A DNA stretch of 64,000 bases from Arbacia lixula (taxonomy: Eukaryota > Echinodermata > Echinoidea > Arbacioida > Arbaciidae). Below, in pieces: positions 48,047-59,576 of this stretch. The stretch is taken from positions 17,431,926 through 17,495,925 of the forward strand of contig OZ022584.1 in NCBI GenBank assembly GCA_963669155.1, read 5' to 3'. The position numbers and the translations under genes are program-made. Numbering within the stretch: the stretch's first letter is position 1; each line of letters begins with the position of its first letter. The notes under the pieces were generated by a model. The model worked only from the letters and a program-made list of their open reading frames with translations. It was not told where the DNA came from and made no database searches.

Positions 48047-48544
48047 TTTCTCAACCAGTTTTGCAGTGATAAAGAGTGACCCATTCGATGCAATGGTTCA
48101 ACAGAAGATATTTAAAGTGACACACCGGCTTGAGTGTGTGTGTGTGTGTGTGTGTACGTGTGTGTGTGTGTGTGGGGGGGGGGGGGCGGGGGGATACAAG
48201 TTTGAAACGGAACATGTCAGTTAAATCCCCTTGCACACACTTAAGACAGCTCATGATTTTTTTATCATGTGAATTACTAGTACTCAAAAGTAATATCGAC
48301 TTGAATGTTTTATGTTAAGATGCAAATAGCTGGCAATTCTTTTTATTATACAAAGGAAAATGAAATAATATACAATTGTCACTATTTAGGTTTTTCCCCT
48401 CAGCAAGGGCTGTGTAAGCATGTACCCATATAGACTATATCCATACTGCAATATCCCTCTGAATCATAATTTCAAGAATATCAATAACAGAAAATTTAGA
48501 GAACTTTCCTAACTTCAGCCCCCCTAAAAAAAAATCCAATCAAA

Positions 48545-48725
48545 CATGGGCGGAAATCCCTTGGGGGATGGGGGGTCGCGTCCCCCCCACAATTTCGAAA
48601 GGGGGGGACACAATATCAAATGTCCCCCCTACTATATTCGGTCGTGTACCCCCACGAAACTGGGCGGATTAGATTGTTTTCGAAAAACATCATAACCCCC
48701 CCCCCCCCCCCGATTTCCGCCCATG
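48545..48725. mobile_element. MITE with CATGGGCGGAAATC ends and G/C tracts
   Basis: CATGGGCGGAAATC at the left and GATTTCCGCCCATG at the right are perfect 14-bp inverses. The interior holds several G7/C7 runs and a 13-15 C run near the right end. 181 bp, noncoding. Confidence 0.65.
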
Positions 48726-48990
48726 AAATCAAATCAACCTGACGCACTTAACATGTCAATATCAATGTGATTCGAATTATAACTTTGAGATTCTAATTAT
48801 GAATTTAAGTGTTACACGATTTTTTTTTTCCATTGGGGAGGGGGGGGGGGGGGGGTCGTCTACTGGGCGCCTCCATCATGAGAAATTAAGAAAGAGGTAC
48901 TTTAGGAATATTTGGGGTATGCTGTCCAAACTAATGCTTAGTCAGATCAGTCGGTGGCTCAAAATTTTCCATATGCAACAATTACCTTTC

Positions 48991-49149
48991 CAGGGCCATG
49001 TTGCATATATGTTTTTAGTTATTGTAACTTACCATCAATGGTAACTACCACGGCAACAGCCAATGAGCTTCTCTTCCACCTGTCGCCATGTCATTTATCA
49101 TTGAAGGTAAGCTACAATAATTGAAAACCTAAATGCACCATGGCCCAGG
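48991..49149. mobile_element. MITE with CAGGGCCATGTTGCAT ends
   Basis: CAGGGCCATGTTGCATATAT and the inverse ATGCACCATGGCCCAGG enclose an inner inverted pair (GTAACTTACC against GGTAAGCTAC). It is close in layout to the element at 39443-39584. Confidence 0.55.
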
Positions 49150-49753
49150 TCAGCTTAACCTAGCCTGTGTGGTTCCTGGTCCAAAATCTGATATCAGTTT
49201 ATAATAAAGAAATGGTACAAAAATGTGCACATAATCGTACCTGAATTTATGATGTTTACAATGTTGTCAGTAATATATTGTTCAGGTTTTAGACTTTGCT
49301 TTGGAACGACATTATTAATTCATAATCATTTTCTTTAATACTGCGGGAAATGCATAAGCATGCAACGTATATTAACTGCACATAACATTGATAAGTGTAT
49401 TACACCTTTAAATCAGAATTACGCAATCATCGAAAATTTCGCGCAGACACATACAGTACGCGATAAAGTTGGCAGACACTTGATCAGGATTCAGGAAGTC
49501 AGTAAATCTGAATGTAAAACTGCTAAAACTAGCGCTTTATGCTCATATCTTCCGAATTAGATGATTTAATAAAGACAACATCTTTGCTTAGCTTTAAAAC
49601 GTTCTTACACAATGTCTCTTTACATGTTTGAGAGAGGAGATAAATTGAGTCTGTGCACATAGCTTAGACTAGAACGAAAGAGGAGCACAATTAGCCTACT
49701 TGTGAACGATTGCATATTGAGATCACAACGTGTTTTGTGGTGCTGGCATCGTC

Positions 49754-49854
49754 ATGGCGAAAACAAAAGCCGCCAGGCAAAGGAAGTCATTTAATTACAC
49801 CACCAATCGGAGGAAATTATGGAAGAAGAAGAAGAAGCTACCAGCCATAGAATG
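49754..49854 (+). CDS. NOP16: NOP16 exon 1
   Basis: ATG at 49754. It encodes the Lys/Arg-rich nucleolar-targeting-like N-terminus (NRRKLWKKKKKLPAIE). Donor GAATG|GTAAGG, phase 2, splitting the conserved Cys of IEC. Confidence 0.92.
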
Positions 49855-51619
49855 GTAAGGTGTTGATTCCTTCAAAAGAAAGAAAAAGACGATCAAGTGC
49901 AGCATAAGTAACGAGTGTGTGCAAGATTGCAGTCCCACATATTGTAACTCGTGTCCTTGATTGAAGTTGATGGTCTAATCTTGACACGAGACTGACTGAG
50001 AGCTCAAAATTGTACTACTAGTACTAATACTAGTAGTAACTAGTGTATGAATGTGATTTCAATATTATTTATACTTCAAAATCTTTAGATGTGTTGATAA
50101 TATACATTTCTTAGACATCTTGTGTCACTAGTGACTAGTGTCGGTTTGAATGTTTAATTTTTAGATTGAACATGTTGAAAAGTAGTCGGCAACCAATGTT
50201 TTTTAACACATTTCCAAATTTATGGTCATTCATGTCATTTTACTAATCCCAAAATTTTGTCACAGACTAGTGTCAGTAACACCCACTACTCCTGACATAG
50301 CAGGGCTGTGGTTAACCCCGGGACTGCTCCTGCTCAGCTCAGCGGGAGCGTCCTGAGGGCTCGCCATCAATTTCCCTGCATGTCTGGTCCGACTACTGAG
50401 AAATCAACCCGTGCACATGAATGAATTACTCATTTCAAGTACATTTATCACATATAAATGGAAAAATGTATTGAATGTATACCTGAGCTATAAAATTGTT
50501 TGAATATGCTAAGCAACGTTACATATTTCCTCTTCACATATGATCATGATCTTTGTAACAAATACGGTTCGCCGAGGCTGCCATTTTGGCTGCTTCAAAA
50601 ACATATACTGTAAAGGGGAACTGGCGCATGTGCATTAAGTTTTGCATCGCAGCTGCTGTCTTGCGATTCTGAAGTTTAGGTCGAAAACAAATTTTAAAAA
50701 TGCAACATTGATTAAATTCATCTTCGAACCAACTACGGAATTATTCAGGTATATATTTTACGTAAATATGTGCAATAGATTTGAGATTTGAGTTACAGAA
50801 TTGCTGAAACCAACTAATATAAGCACTGTTAACCTCGACTTCCTTACTTCAAAGCTCCGTGCTACGCAGCCCGCTCACTGCGTGAGCGGGCTGGTCGCAG
50901 TAAGGCTGTGGTGAGAACTTTCGGGCCACTTTCCAAGCTTACAAAACATGTGGTGTATGTCATGAGGCATATTAGTACACTAACAGAACAGGTGCACATG
51001 CATTTATATGCCCCAAGCATGAGAGAAATCACATTTTCACTGGAGCCAGAGCCCCCTGTTCACTGCTGGACCTGACCTACTGATGTTATTTTGATAAATG
51101 TTGATATTTATGCAGTGAGCCCATCAAGAATGCCTGGGACAGGACCAAGTCCATGAAGGACAACATGAAGGCCATGGGGCTGTCAGCGGATCCCAACAAG
51201 ACACTTCGCATCCAAACTACAAAGGTGATACAACGTTTTAGTAGGGAAAAAATAAATTCAACATTTTCAGGGGCTACTTTTTTAGCACATTGGCCGTTTG
51301 GCTACAATTTTACATTGTGTCTATGGGAATTTTCCAGGGCTCTTCTAAGCATTCAGGGTGAAAATTGCACCGAGCCCCTGTATAACTTGTTTCCCTGAGT
51401 TGTAGTCTTTAACTCTTTGCCCGCCACGCACACTATCTCCCCTGCGCCACATTAATTTCGAGGTGCCACACTCAGAGGGGTTTTGCATGCACTGTCTTAT
51501 TCCACTTCCAATAACTTTTGATTGGTTTGTCGTGACGAAAAAAAATGTGTAGCTAAGTCTAAGAAAAACTTGTACTCATGTTAACCCTAATACTCCCGGG
51601 GTATTTCAAAGCTTGTTAT

Positions 51620-51665
<46 letters not shown>

Positions 51666-54600
51666 ATTATGGCCCCCCCCTGAGATCTCGGCCATGGGTC
51701 GCCCGATTGCCTCAAAATTTTGCACAAGGGTAAAGAATTATGTAATCTACAAAGTTGTATAGCTAAATTTACGAAAGTCCTTTTATTTTTTTTTAACTAA
51801 TTAATTTATGCTAATTTATGCTAATTTATGCGAGAAATCATAGATTTTGGTATTTCTCACTAAATAAAGCCTCAGGAATAGTAATTTTTGGTACAAATGT
51901 CTTTCATAACTCCCTCATCAATTCTTGAAAGAAAAAGACAGGTTGTGGTAATTATTTCTTATGTATTTTATTGTTTTTCAATTTTCTTATGTATTTCTTT
52001 GTTTTTCGTCAAGATTCAGATGCGTATGCGTGGGTGTGGGTGTGTGTGAATGTGGGTGTTTGTGTGTGTGTGTGTGTGGTAATTATTTACACTATTTGAA
52101 ACAATGATAACACTTAGAAAAGTATTTACATAAATTGGAAAAGCTCCTGATTTTATCCATAGGGTTTTACAGAGTCACATAGAGAAATAGCGAAATTTCA
52201 GTGACATGTGTTCGGTAAACGTAATCTGACACCCGCACGGTAGGTCCGATCGCCATAAATTTGGTATCAAAATGTGCGGGAAGGATCAGAGAAAAAAGTC
52301 AAGAAATTTCGTTTCGAAATATTGAGGCGTTAGGAAGTACCGACAAAACTTCGACAGGGGGGGGGGCCATAATGGCCCCCCCCCCAGGAGTATTAGGGTT
52401 AATGGTATCATTTTTTTTCATGTATAATATCATAGATTCTGAGAATTATAACTTTACATTCTGTCTCCAAATTATCGTTTTGGAGGCTATTTTATACCTC
52501 TTATATTCAATATTTCCTAATGAAGGTTATTCTCTAAGTTAGTTCATAGAAAAGATGTGTTCTTTAGCTGTCATTACATACCAAACCCATGTCTCTATGG
52601 GAATAATGAGCCAAGCAATTTAGGATTTAAATGGGGCATTCAAAAAGAGTAAGCTAACAATGAACTAAACTTCTCTATTGAAATTGACCCTGGGTACTTC
52701 TCAATAGACCTCCTGTCCTGTGAGACTTCCTGCCTATTGATACTTTAATCCCCTTATTGTTATATACGATGCAATACACGCGTTACTTTTGTATGTGTGA
52801 GCGCACAATACAATTAAATGCGTTCCGGATGCATTGTGCGCGAAATGTGACTTGAGTCGAACTTGGCAGCCCGCTGTATGTGCCGCGAGTCGAACGAAGC
52901 GGGCAAAGAGTTAAATCTCCGGTCAATAGGAGGTTGATCTTTAAGATGAGGTAGCTCTTTTGCACGTCAAAAAAATTTAATTTTGTAAAGAATGTAGGAA
53001 ATGTAAGAAAATACTCAGTTTGAACTTCCCTTCTAATAATAGAACTGGAAACTGCCTTAAGTGGAATGATATTGATTGCTAGATTTTAAGGAGGTTTCTG
53101 GACAGGATGTCCGAAACCTGCCGGTTCCTGTAACTGAGAGAACCGCTGTCAACTATGGTTCAGACCACAGTGCAGGCATTCAATGGGAGCAATGCGTGCT
53201 CCCTAGCGCATTGCACACTGACAGGGGCAAAATGTTTATGAATGTAGACTATTGTTGTTACTTTTCAAATGTAAACAGGAATAGTTTTTCACTTTTCCTG
53301 AGAAGGTTGTAAAGATATGACTGAGATTACGTACCTGATATCATCCATTGCTGATTCTGCCGAGTTTCATGACTTTTATGAATGGATTACCATGTCTCCG
53401 AAAATGCATGTTCTGCATCACTACTACAAAGGTAACACTAAGTCGAAGTCTTCAGATCTCTTGATGAGTGAAATGTGTTTAAAGGTGACAAGTAACATCT
53501 TCTATTCAAACAGGAGCATGAGGTGAGAAGATTCTGGTGAAACTGTATGATTACATGTCTCTTACACCTCTCTATCCTTTCTTATTAGGAGAGGCTGGCT
53601 CCTATGTCAGTAGATGACACTATGGAGATTGATGACAAACCATCAAAAGCAGAGAAGCAGTTTGTGGCTGAAGGTAATCTACTTAATAATTCTTGTATCG
53701 GAGAAAATATGATATGTTAGTCTTGACTTCTTTTCTTTTGACACATGTACAGTATAATTATGAATGATTATATAAATCCATAAATGAAACATGTAAAATA
53801 AACGTTTACAGTGTATAATGGTACTAATATTTATTACAAAATACAAGAAGAAGAAAAATAGTAAATATATTTAATATGATATACACAACAGCTCAAAGGA
53901 ATTGGCATAGGGAAAGGGAAAGGGAAGAAAGGGAAGTACAATTATCATTCAATAACATTGAGTGTGTCCTTTGAATCAATATGATATATTTATTTAGTTT
54001 GTCCACATGATTATTGCAGCGAATAATTGAAATTACCCACTTTTGTGATTCTGTGATGTAAATCAATGATTTTGTGACAGCATGGGATGATTTATTTTGC
54101 ACGTTATAAAGTCATAAAGTACCTAAAGTCTACTTTAAGTACACGGTCTATGTTAAACCACCATTATGAATACAGGCAAAAGTGTAAGTATAGTATGATA
54201 TCTAAGCTGACAACAAATACACTTGATGTTCTTCCACAGAACTGCAGGCCATGGCTGACCAGCCAACCAAGAAGAGGGAGAGAATTTCAGAGCCCATGGT
54301 GCAGTACTGCACATACATGATGGACAAGTATGGCAACGACTACAAGGTCAGTTGCTAATGCTTATGTGCAATCTTCCCCTTTCTATGTAATCCTAATGAT
54401 TTCTGTGATCGTGTGTAATGGCATTGTATTTGCAGTAACTCATCATTGATATGACTTTGTACATGAATGTAACAGCCAGTTTGCCATTTGAAATTAGAAA
54501 GAAGTATTTCATTTTTATTTGGACAGTGTTTTGGTTAGAGTCTGCAAAATATCCCACATCTTGTTTCCAACTTGTGGCCTTCATTATGATCTATCCTGGG

Positions 54601-56237
54601 CATTTTTAATAAAGGCACTAAGAAATTATGTTGTGCAGTGCTTTGGGAACTAGACTGTAGTTATATAAGAATAATCCCCCTTGTCTGTGTCAAATTTCAC
54701 AAAGGAGATTACAGAAAATTTGTCAGGAATGGGCTTTTTTCAGATACATGTATTACACAGTAAGTTGCCAGGTGATATTTTGTTAAATAAATATCGGATA
54801 TTCTGTTTTCTTTCAGCTTCATAATTTCCTAGCTTCACAGTCAAGTTGGCTATTTTAGGGTTTACATGACACCCATATGTGAGTCTGTAGATACAGAAGA
54901 GTACTAAATTAGGCACAAAGTTTCAGACGTGTTTTTTTTTTTCCATTATCAGATATAAGAATGACACTTCAATGTAGGCTGTTAGGCTGTAGGCTGTTAA
55001 GAAATAATTTTAGAGTACACTCAGAATGTGGTAGAGTAGAAAAAACTAGGTACTTTATCAAGAAGATACTTGATTTGATAGTGTCCTAAGTAAACACTAT
55101 AAATTGATGATTTGAAAAGACATGTTTGTGAATTTGTTTCAGAATACTTTCTGCATGTTTTTGTATTATTCTATGAAAAGTTATCTTCACTGAATAGATT
55201 TGAAACTAAAGCTTTACACCTGTGACCCTACCCACCCTACGACAGTAAATACATGTATTGTGTACCTCTTTTCTCTGATAAGCACATCACAACTTTCTTT
55301 TAACCCAGTCAGTCCCATAGGCAACAAGCCATGTTGTTAATGATATGGGGCTAGCAGTGCTTGGTACTGAGAGGGTTTACCCACTCAGTCCCATAGACAA
55401 GAAACTGGATTGTTATAGATATGGGGCTTCCAGTGCTTGATACTGAGAGGGTTAACCCACTCAGTCCCATAGGCAGGAAGCTGGATTGTTATAGATATGG
55501 GGCTTCCAGTGCTTGATACTGAGAGGGTTAACCCACTCAGTCCCATAGGCAGGAAGCTGGATTGTTATAGATATGGGGCTTCCAGTGCTTGATACTGAGA
55601 GGGTTAACCCACTCAGGCCCATAGGCAAGAAATTGAGTTGCTATTGATATGGGGCTACCAGTGCTTGGTACTGAGAGGGTTAACCCACTCAGTCCCATAG
55701 ACAAGAAACTGGATTGTTATAGATATGGGGCTTCCAGTGCTTGATACTGAGAGGGTTAACCCACTCAGTCCCATAGGCAAGGAGCTAGATTGTTATTGAT
55801 ATGGGGCTTCCAGTGCTTGATACTGAGAGGGTTTACCCACTCAGTCCCATAGGCAGGAAGCTGGACTGTTATAGATATGGGGCTTCCAGTGCATGGTACT
55901 GAGAGGGTTTATCTGTCTTGTAACATTTGTCCCACTCAGTCTTGTAGGCCAGAAGCCGAGTTTCTTTTGATATGGGGCTGCCAGTGCATGGTACCGAGAG
56001 GGTTTATCTGTATTGTAACATTTGTCATACACTAACCCATGAAATTCTTGTGACTCTGCCCCCGTGCAGGCGATGGCACGGGACATGAAGAACTACTATC
56101 AAGACACCCCGAAGCAGATCCGCAAGAAGATCGACTGGTTCAAGAGCTGCAAGGTGCAGTACCGGCGGTACCTGGCCGAGAAGGCAGGCAAGACAAATGA
56201 CCCCGACCCGGACACGGGCAATGTCACCATGAGCTGA
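49754..56237 (+). CDS. NOP16: NOP16-like nucleolar ribosome-biogenesis protein, 5 exons, 189 aa
   Basis: NOP16 is a conserved nucleolar protein of pre-60S particles. Exons 49754-49854, 51116-51224, 53589-53673, 54240-54346 and 56070-56237 join to 190 codons including TGA. The basic N-terminus MAKTKAARQRKSFNYTTNRR matches human NOP16 in layout. IECEPIKNAWDRTKSMKDNM matches human IECSHIRHAWDHAKSVRQNL, and MGLSADPNKTLRI matches MGLAVDPNRAVPL. ISEPMVQYCTYMMDKYGNDY and MARDMKNYYQDTPKQIRKKI are the diagnostic C-terminal block (human MARDEKNYYQDTPKQIRSKI). A short extra acidic tail follows. All junctions are GT-AG. Introns 1, 2 and 4 are repeat-rich. Confidence 0.94.
50313..50903 (-). mobile_element. 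Mutator-like nonautonomous element, copy B, inverted relative to copy A
   Basis: The 591-bp element is bounded by the direct repeat GGCTGTGGT (50304-50312 and 50904-50912). It is the reverse complement of 33735-34322 along its length. Near its right end is the hairpin GCCCGCTCAC-TGC-GTGAGCGGGC. At the left the second terminal hairpin is partly degraded (AGCTCAGCGGGAGC). It lies in NOP16 intron 1. Confidence 0.78.
51116..51224 (+). CDS. NOP16: NOP16 exon 2
   Basis: Acceptor TATTTATGCAG, donor ACAAAG|GTGATA. It encodes EPIKNAWDRTKSMKDNMKAM and GLSADPNKTLRIQTTK. The downstream intron begins within about 15 bp with a dispersed repeat shared with 10984-11320. Confidence 0.93.
51240..51400 (+). 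repeat. Dispersed repeat related to 10984-11320
   Basis: TTTTTTAGCACATTGGCC, ACATTGTGTCTATGG, GGGCTCTTCTAAGC and CCGAGCCCCTGTAT match the second half of the 11.2-kb block in order. Family unknown. Confidence 0.5.
51409..52914. mobile_element. TTAA element with TTAACTCTTTGCCCGC ends, interrupted by a second TTAA element
   Basis: TTAACTCTTTGCCCGC at 51409 and its inverse GCGGGCAAAGAGTTAA at 52899-52914 mark about 685 bp of sequence. The element at 51581-52402 splits it. No coding frame was seen in the outer part. The nesting shows the outer element is older. Confidence 0.65.
51581..52402. mobile_element. TTAA element with CCCTAATACTCC ends and GGCCATWATGGCC G-tracts (family E), copy 1
   Basis: TTAACCCTAATACTCCCGGG begins the element and GGAGTATTAGGGTTAA ends it. 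Just inside each end is a G run, then GGCCAT[T/A]ATGGCC, then a C run; the left G run is 40 bases. The interior is almost the same as copy 2 (59577-60378), including a TGTGTG tract and a TTCTTATGTATTT duplication. There is no credible protein. Near-identity of the copies implies recent movement. Confidence 0.8.
53589..53673 (+). CDS. NOP16: NOP16 exon 3
   Basis: Acceptor TCTTATTAG, donor GCTGAAG|GTAATC, phase 0 in, 1 out. It encodes ERLAPMSVDDTMEIDDKPSK and AEKQFVAE, the variable acidic middle of NOP16. Confidence 0.88.
53882..53936. mobile_element. Fragment of hairpin MITE family A
   Basis: ACACAACAGCTCAAAGGAAT, then GGCATAGGGAAAGGGAAAGG match the left arm of 1236-1470. The element stops after about 55 bp, so the palindrome is lost. 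Confidence 0.6.
54240..54346 (+). CDS. NOP16: NOP16 exon 4
   Basis: Acceptor TTCTTCCACAG, donor CTACAAG|GTCAGT. It encodes LQAMADQPTKKRERISEPMV and QYCTYMMDKYGNDYK, matching the human ...DYVRYMVENHGEDYK region. Confidence 0.93.
55301..56010 (+). repeat. 76-bp satellite, about nine units, in NOP16 intron 4
   Basis: The unit TTAACCCACTCAGTCCCATA ... TATGGGGCTTCCAGTGCTTG ... ACTGAGAGGG repeats at 55301, 55377, 55453, 55529, 55605, 55681, 55757, 55833 and, longer and diverged, at about 55909. The first eight keep an exact 76-bp step. Within each unit the start (AACCCACTCAGT) and end (ACTGAGAGGGTT) are inverse, as are CCCATA and TATGGG, like the ends of a small TTAA MITE. The array ends about 60 bp before exon 5. 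Confidence 0.85.
56070..56237 (+). CDS. NOP16: NOP16 exon 5 and stop
   Basis: Acceptor CCCCGTGCAG. It encodes AMARDMKNYYQDTPKQIRKK, then IDWFKSCKVQYRRYLAEKAG and a short acidic tail ending TMS, TGA at 56235-56237. The NYYQDTPKQI block is the strongest family signature in the gene. Confidence 0.94.
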   Translation, partial: AMARDMKNYYQDTPKQIRKKIDWFKSCKVQYRRYLAEKAGKTNDPDPDTGNVTMS

Positions 56238-56325
56238 CAGGGACCAGAGTCGCAAGGATGATGCTTGACAAAGAGATACAAACGGACATCATTCCAAAGA
56301 TGCTTTGTATGATGATTTTCAATGC

Positions 56326-56495
56326 CTGGGCCCAGTCTTATAAAGACTCGCTCGTCCAATATGCTGTCTCTCATTTATAAAGTTCTGAGTAATCTGATGA
56401 AATCACAAGTCCAATCTCTTATCTCTAATGGACATAGATGATATAAATCAAAATCAAGTTGCGAGCAATTGCCACTCTTTATAAGACGGAGTCCT
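56326..56495. mobile_element. MITE with GGGCCCAGTCTTATAAAG ends in NOP16 3' UTR
   Basis: GGGCCCAGTCTTATAAAGAC and the inverse CTTTATAAGACGGAGTCC lie about 170 bp apart, with inner GACTCGC and GCGAGCAATT words. It begins about 90 bp after the stop codon, so it should be transcribed in the NOP16 mRNA. Confidence 0.55.
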
Positions 56496-59400
56496 GAAGC
56501 GAGGAATTTGTGTAAAAGGGTGCCAGGAACATTGCACCCAAGGATTTTTAAGTTGTTTGGATATTAAGTGGTCATCTCGACACAGAGAATAAGTACAAAG
56601 TGTATGACTGTGTATCAACCAAATAGGCACATGGGAAAAAATGCTCATGTGTATTAAAAAATAAGGAATGCATATTCTGTTTTTGTTATTTATTGCTCAA
56701 AGAACTGGATTACATAACTTGCACTTGTAGTTGTACTCACATTGTCTATTTTATTCAGCTTTCAATACCATTTTTCTTACAAGACATTTGCAGTCACAGT
56801 TGTATGTGTTCTCATATATCCCATTTGAATGAGATGTCAACACCATATTTCAGTAAATATGCTTACTTGTACGGCCACTAGAAATGATGACAGATGAAGC
56901 AGAATGGAACATAACATGCAAGTGAAGAGTTTATTCCTCAAAATAAAATATAAATTATGTGGAGACACATGTGATACGCAGCAAGTGAAATATATATATC
57001 AATATGACATTCAAGGTGTGCAAACACAGAGATGTGAAACTTATGTGGATCATTACAATCATTCAGCAGAAACAAATCATAGTTACTCTTATTAATTAGC
57101 CTGGAACCAGTATCCATTCTCAAAATTTATGTAAGGCATGTCAAAAAGGTCAATGAACTTTCCTCAAATTTGCTTCTGAATTCATATATATCACAATCAA
57201 TCAAATTTCAATGATGCAATTCAAGCCGGACAAGATACAGAGATGAATCACTTCATGGAGGTAGAATGACATCTTTGATAAAATCCATGAAAAAAGTCAG
57301 AGGTCAAAGGTCAATGAACTTTGCCAAAATTGGCTACAAATTGCCCACAATTTTGATATCAGAGTATATACGAGAGAAGAATATGTTTAGCTCCAGGGTG
57401 AAAGACAATGTTATAGACAGCCCAACATGTTAACAATTTATCAAACTTTAAACTTTCTTTTCTAGTGGTTTAGTGATGACTGTCTATTCATGCAGATACA
57501 TATTTCTTGTGTTTTCTTTTAAAAAATGGATACTAGTCCTAGGCTAAAATTCATAAAAAAAAATCAAATTAATAATCAGTTCAACCATTTCCCATGAAAG
57601 TACAGACTATTCAACAAGGAACCCATACGCATTTAAAGCACAATGGGTTTCTAATGCATAGGGTTATTAAGTCAGTGCAAGGTTTTACATATCTAAATTA
57701 TGTGCAAGCCAAAGTAGAAACAGTTTTAACAGTTGAAAAATCTGTTTCCATCTCTACAAATGTGTTGCTAATTTAGTACCAGACTAATGCAACACTACTC
57801 ATCACATTTATTTCTGATTTTTGTTAAAATATGGTGGCTTTATGATAAAGAAAATAAACATTGATAATTTGTTAAAATGATGATTTCACCTTCTTTTTTT
57901 TTTTATTTCCCTTGAGTTCCTATGTAGAAATGTTAAACTTTTTAGGGTTTCCATTTACAGCTGTAACGGAAAAGCAATATCCATCAGTTCAATGAAAGGA
58001 GAACGAAATACACATAGTTTTCAATGTGCAATAAATCACCATTCGTCCTAACAGATAACATATATGGTGCATCTAAATACATGAAGTACAAACGAATCAT
58101 TATACATGTACGATATATTGATATTATATGATACATTTAGCACAAGTAAATTGTAAGTGGACGGAATAAGTAAATATATAATGGCATATATTACACATAC
58201 ATAGAACATTAATGCTTGGCCGACTGGCCCATATTTGTGTAGTAGTCTATAATACAGGTATATTGTACTTACAAATTATCTTGGGGGTACCCTAACAGTA
58301 AGTAGTAAAAATGATTGCAACTTGTGAAATAATACTGGTACTCGCAAAAAAAAAAGCACTAAACTCTGTAGAGGCACACCTTTTGAATTGAAAACAGTTG
58401 TTATGGAAAAGACCTTTTGACTCGCCCTGTGACTAAAAGCACGCATGACTTTTTTTCACATCCACAAATATTGACTGACACTGCATTTCCATGATTGAGA
58501 TCCCTTTCAGAGTGTAAACGCGTGTATGCACCAAAACACTCTTGGCCAACTGAAACGTCTTTAATACTGAAGTAACCCTAACTGATATGATGCTTGTCAG
58601 TTTGCCCCTGTGCTCTTTTGCATTACAAAATCATTTGAACATGCAATTACCATGGTAACTTGCATGGCAAATAGTACACATGTGCGGCCAGCTCACTCGT
58701 GGGTTTCTACAGAAGATTCCATTAAAGGGTAAAGCAATCCTGAGAATTAATTAAATAAAAGTAGACATTGACTTTTTGTGAAACAACACAAAGCATTGAT
58801 TCCCATTACCACAACATTCGATATCAAATGCTTATCCAAAGGGGCAAGTTCATACTGAAAATAAGTTGCTTTCAAATGATGCAGGCAAATCAGAGAAACA
58901 GAAGTGAAAGTTTTAACCAAATTTGGACTGACGCAAAGTTGTCTTTGCCCATTTCATCACTCTTTTTTTGGCAACATTCAAGTTATGTCACAGGAGTGGT
59001 TATAATGTATTGTAGCCAATGGATAAGGCACCTCAAGTATATGTTGATGACACATATTCTGTCAGAAATAGTGTAATCAATACTATCCCATTCTTAAAAT
59101 ACAACTTGAAAATAATTATTATTCTGAATTAAAAAAAATATATATATGATATTTCTGCACACAAAGAACAGAAACTGGGCTCAACTGCAATATCACAGCC
59201 ATGTAGCTGGTCTTTTAATTTCACAAAATTATCAAATTCATAACTTGGTTACTTTTGCCTGATTGCACTAAACTTTGTGCCAATGCATTTCTCTAATTTT
59301 TCTGCTTTCATTGAACGGCACTTTTTCTTGGAGTGAACTACCCTTTTAAAAGTTGATGAAGTGAGATAGTTTTAAGTACCAGTATGTTGAATTTTCTGAT

Positions 59401-59576
59401 TATTTAATGAAAATGACTCAATACATACTTATGCAATAAAATATAAACTCAATATAATAAAATGTATGTCACTTCAAGACGACTTATAAAGCCAGATCAG
59501 AAAAGCTAGTTATACAAAAGTTTGCTGATAGAATTGTGAACCATTTCATATGATTGGTGCCTTAATGGTCTATAAC

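Larger units (their letters stand above)
48047..49753. promoter_or_regulatory. Divergent HIGD2A/NOP16 intergenic promoter region
   Basis: These 1.7 kb separate two head-to-head start codons. They contain a (TG)n tract with a G run (48133-48187), the MITE at 48545-48725, a 19-G run (48838-48856) and the MITE at 48991-49149. The 250 bp before NOP16 look unique and are the likeliest core promoter. No TATA box is obvious on either side, as usual for housekeeping pairs. Transcript starts are not visible. Confidence 0.45.

Noticed and set aside
52261-52542. 93-codon open frame
   Set aside because: It crosses the border of the inner TTAA element and the outer one and includes a G-run translation; not a gene.
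55301-56010. CRISPR-like array of regular repeats
   Set aside because: Units abut with no unique spacers, the host is a spliced eukaryotic gene, and the period equals the whole repeat. It is a satellite.
58768-59076. 102-codon open frame downstream of NOP16
   Set aside because: It lies within a probable TTAAAGGGT-ended repeat, shows no domain and lacks splice partners.
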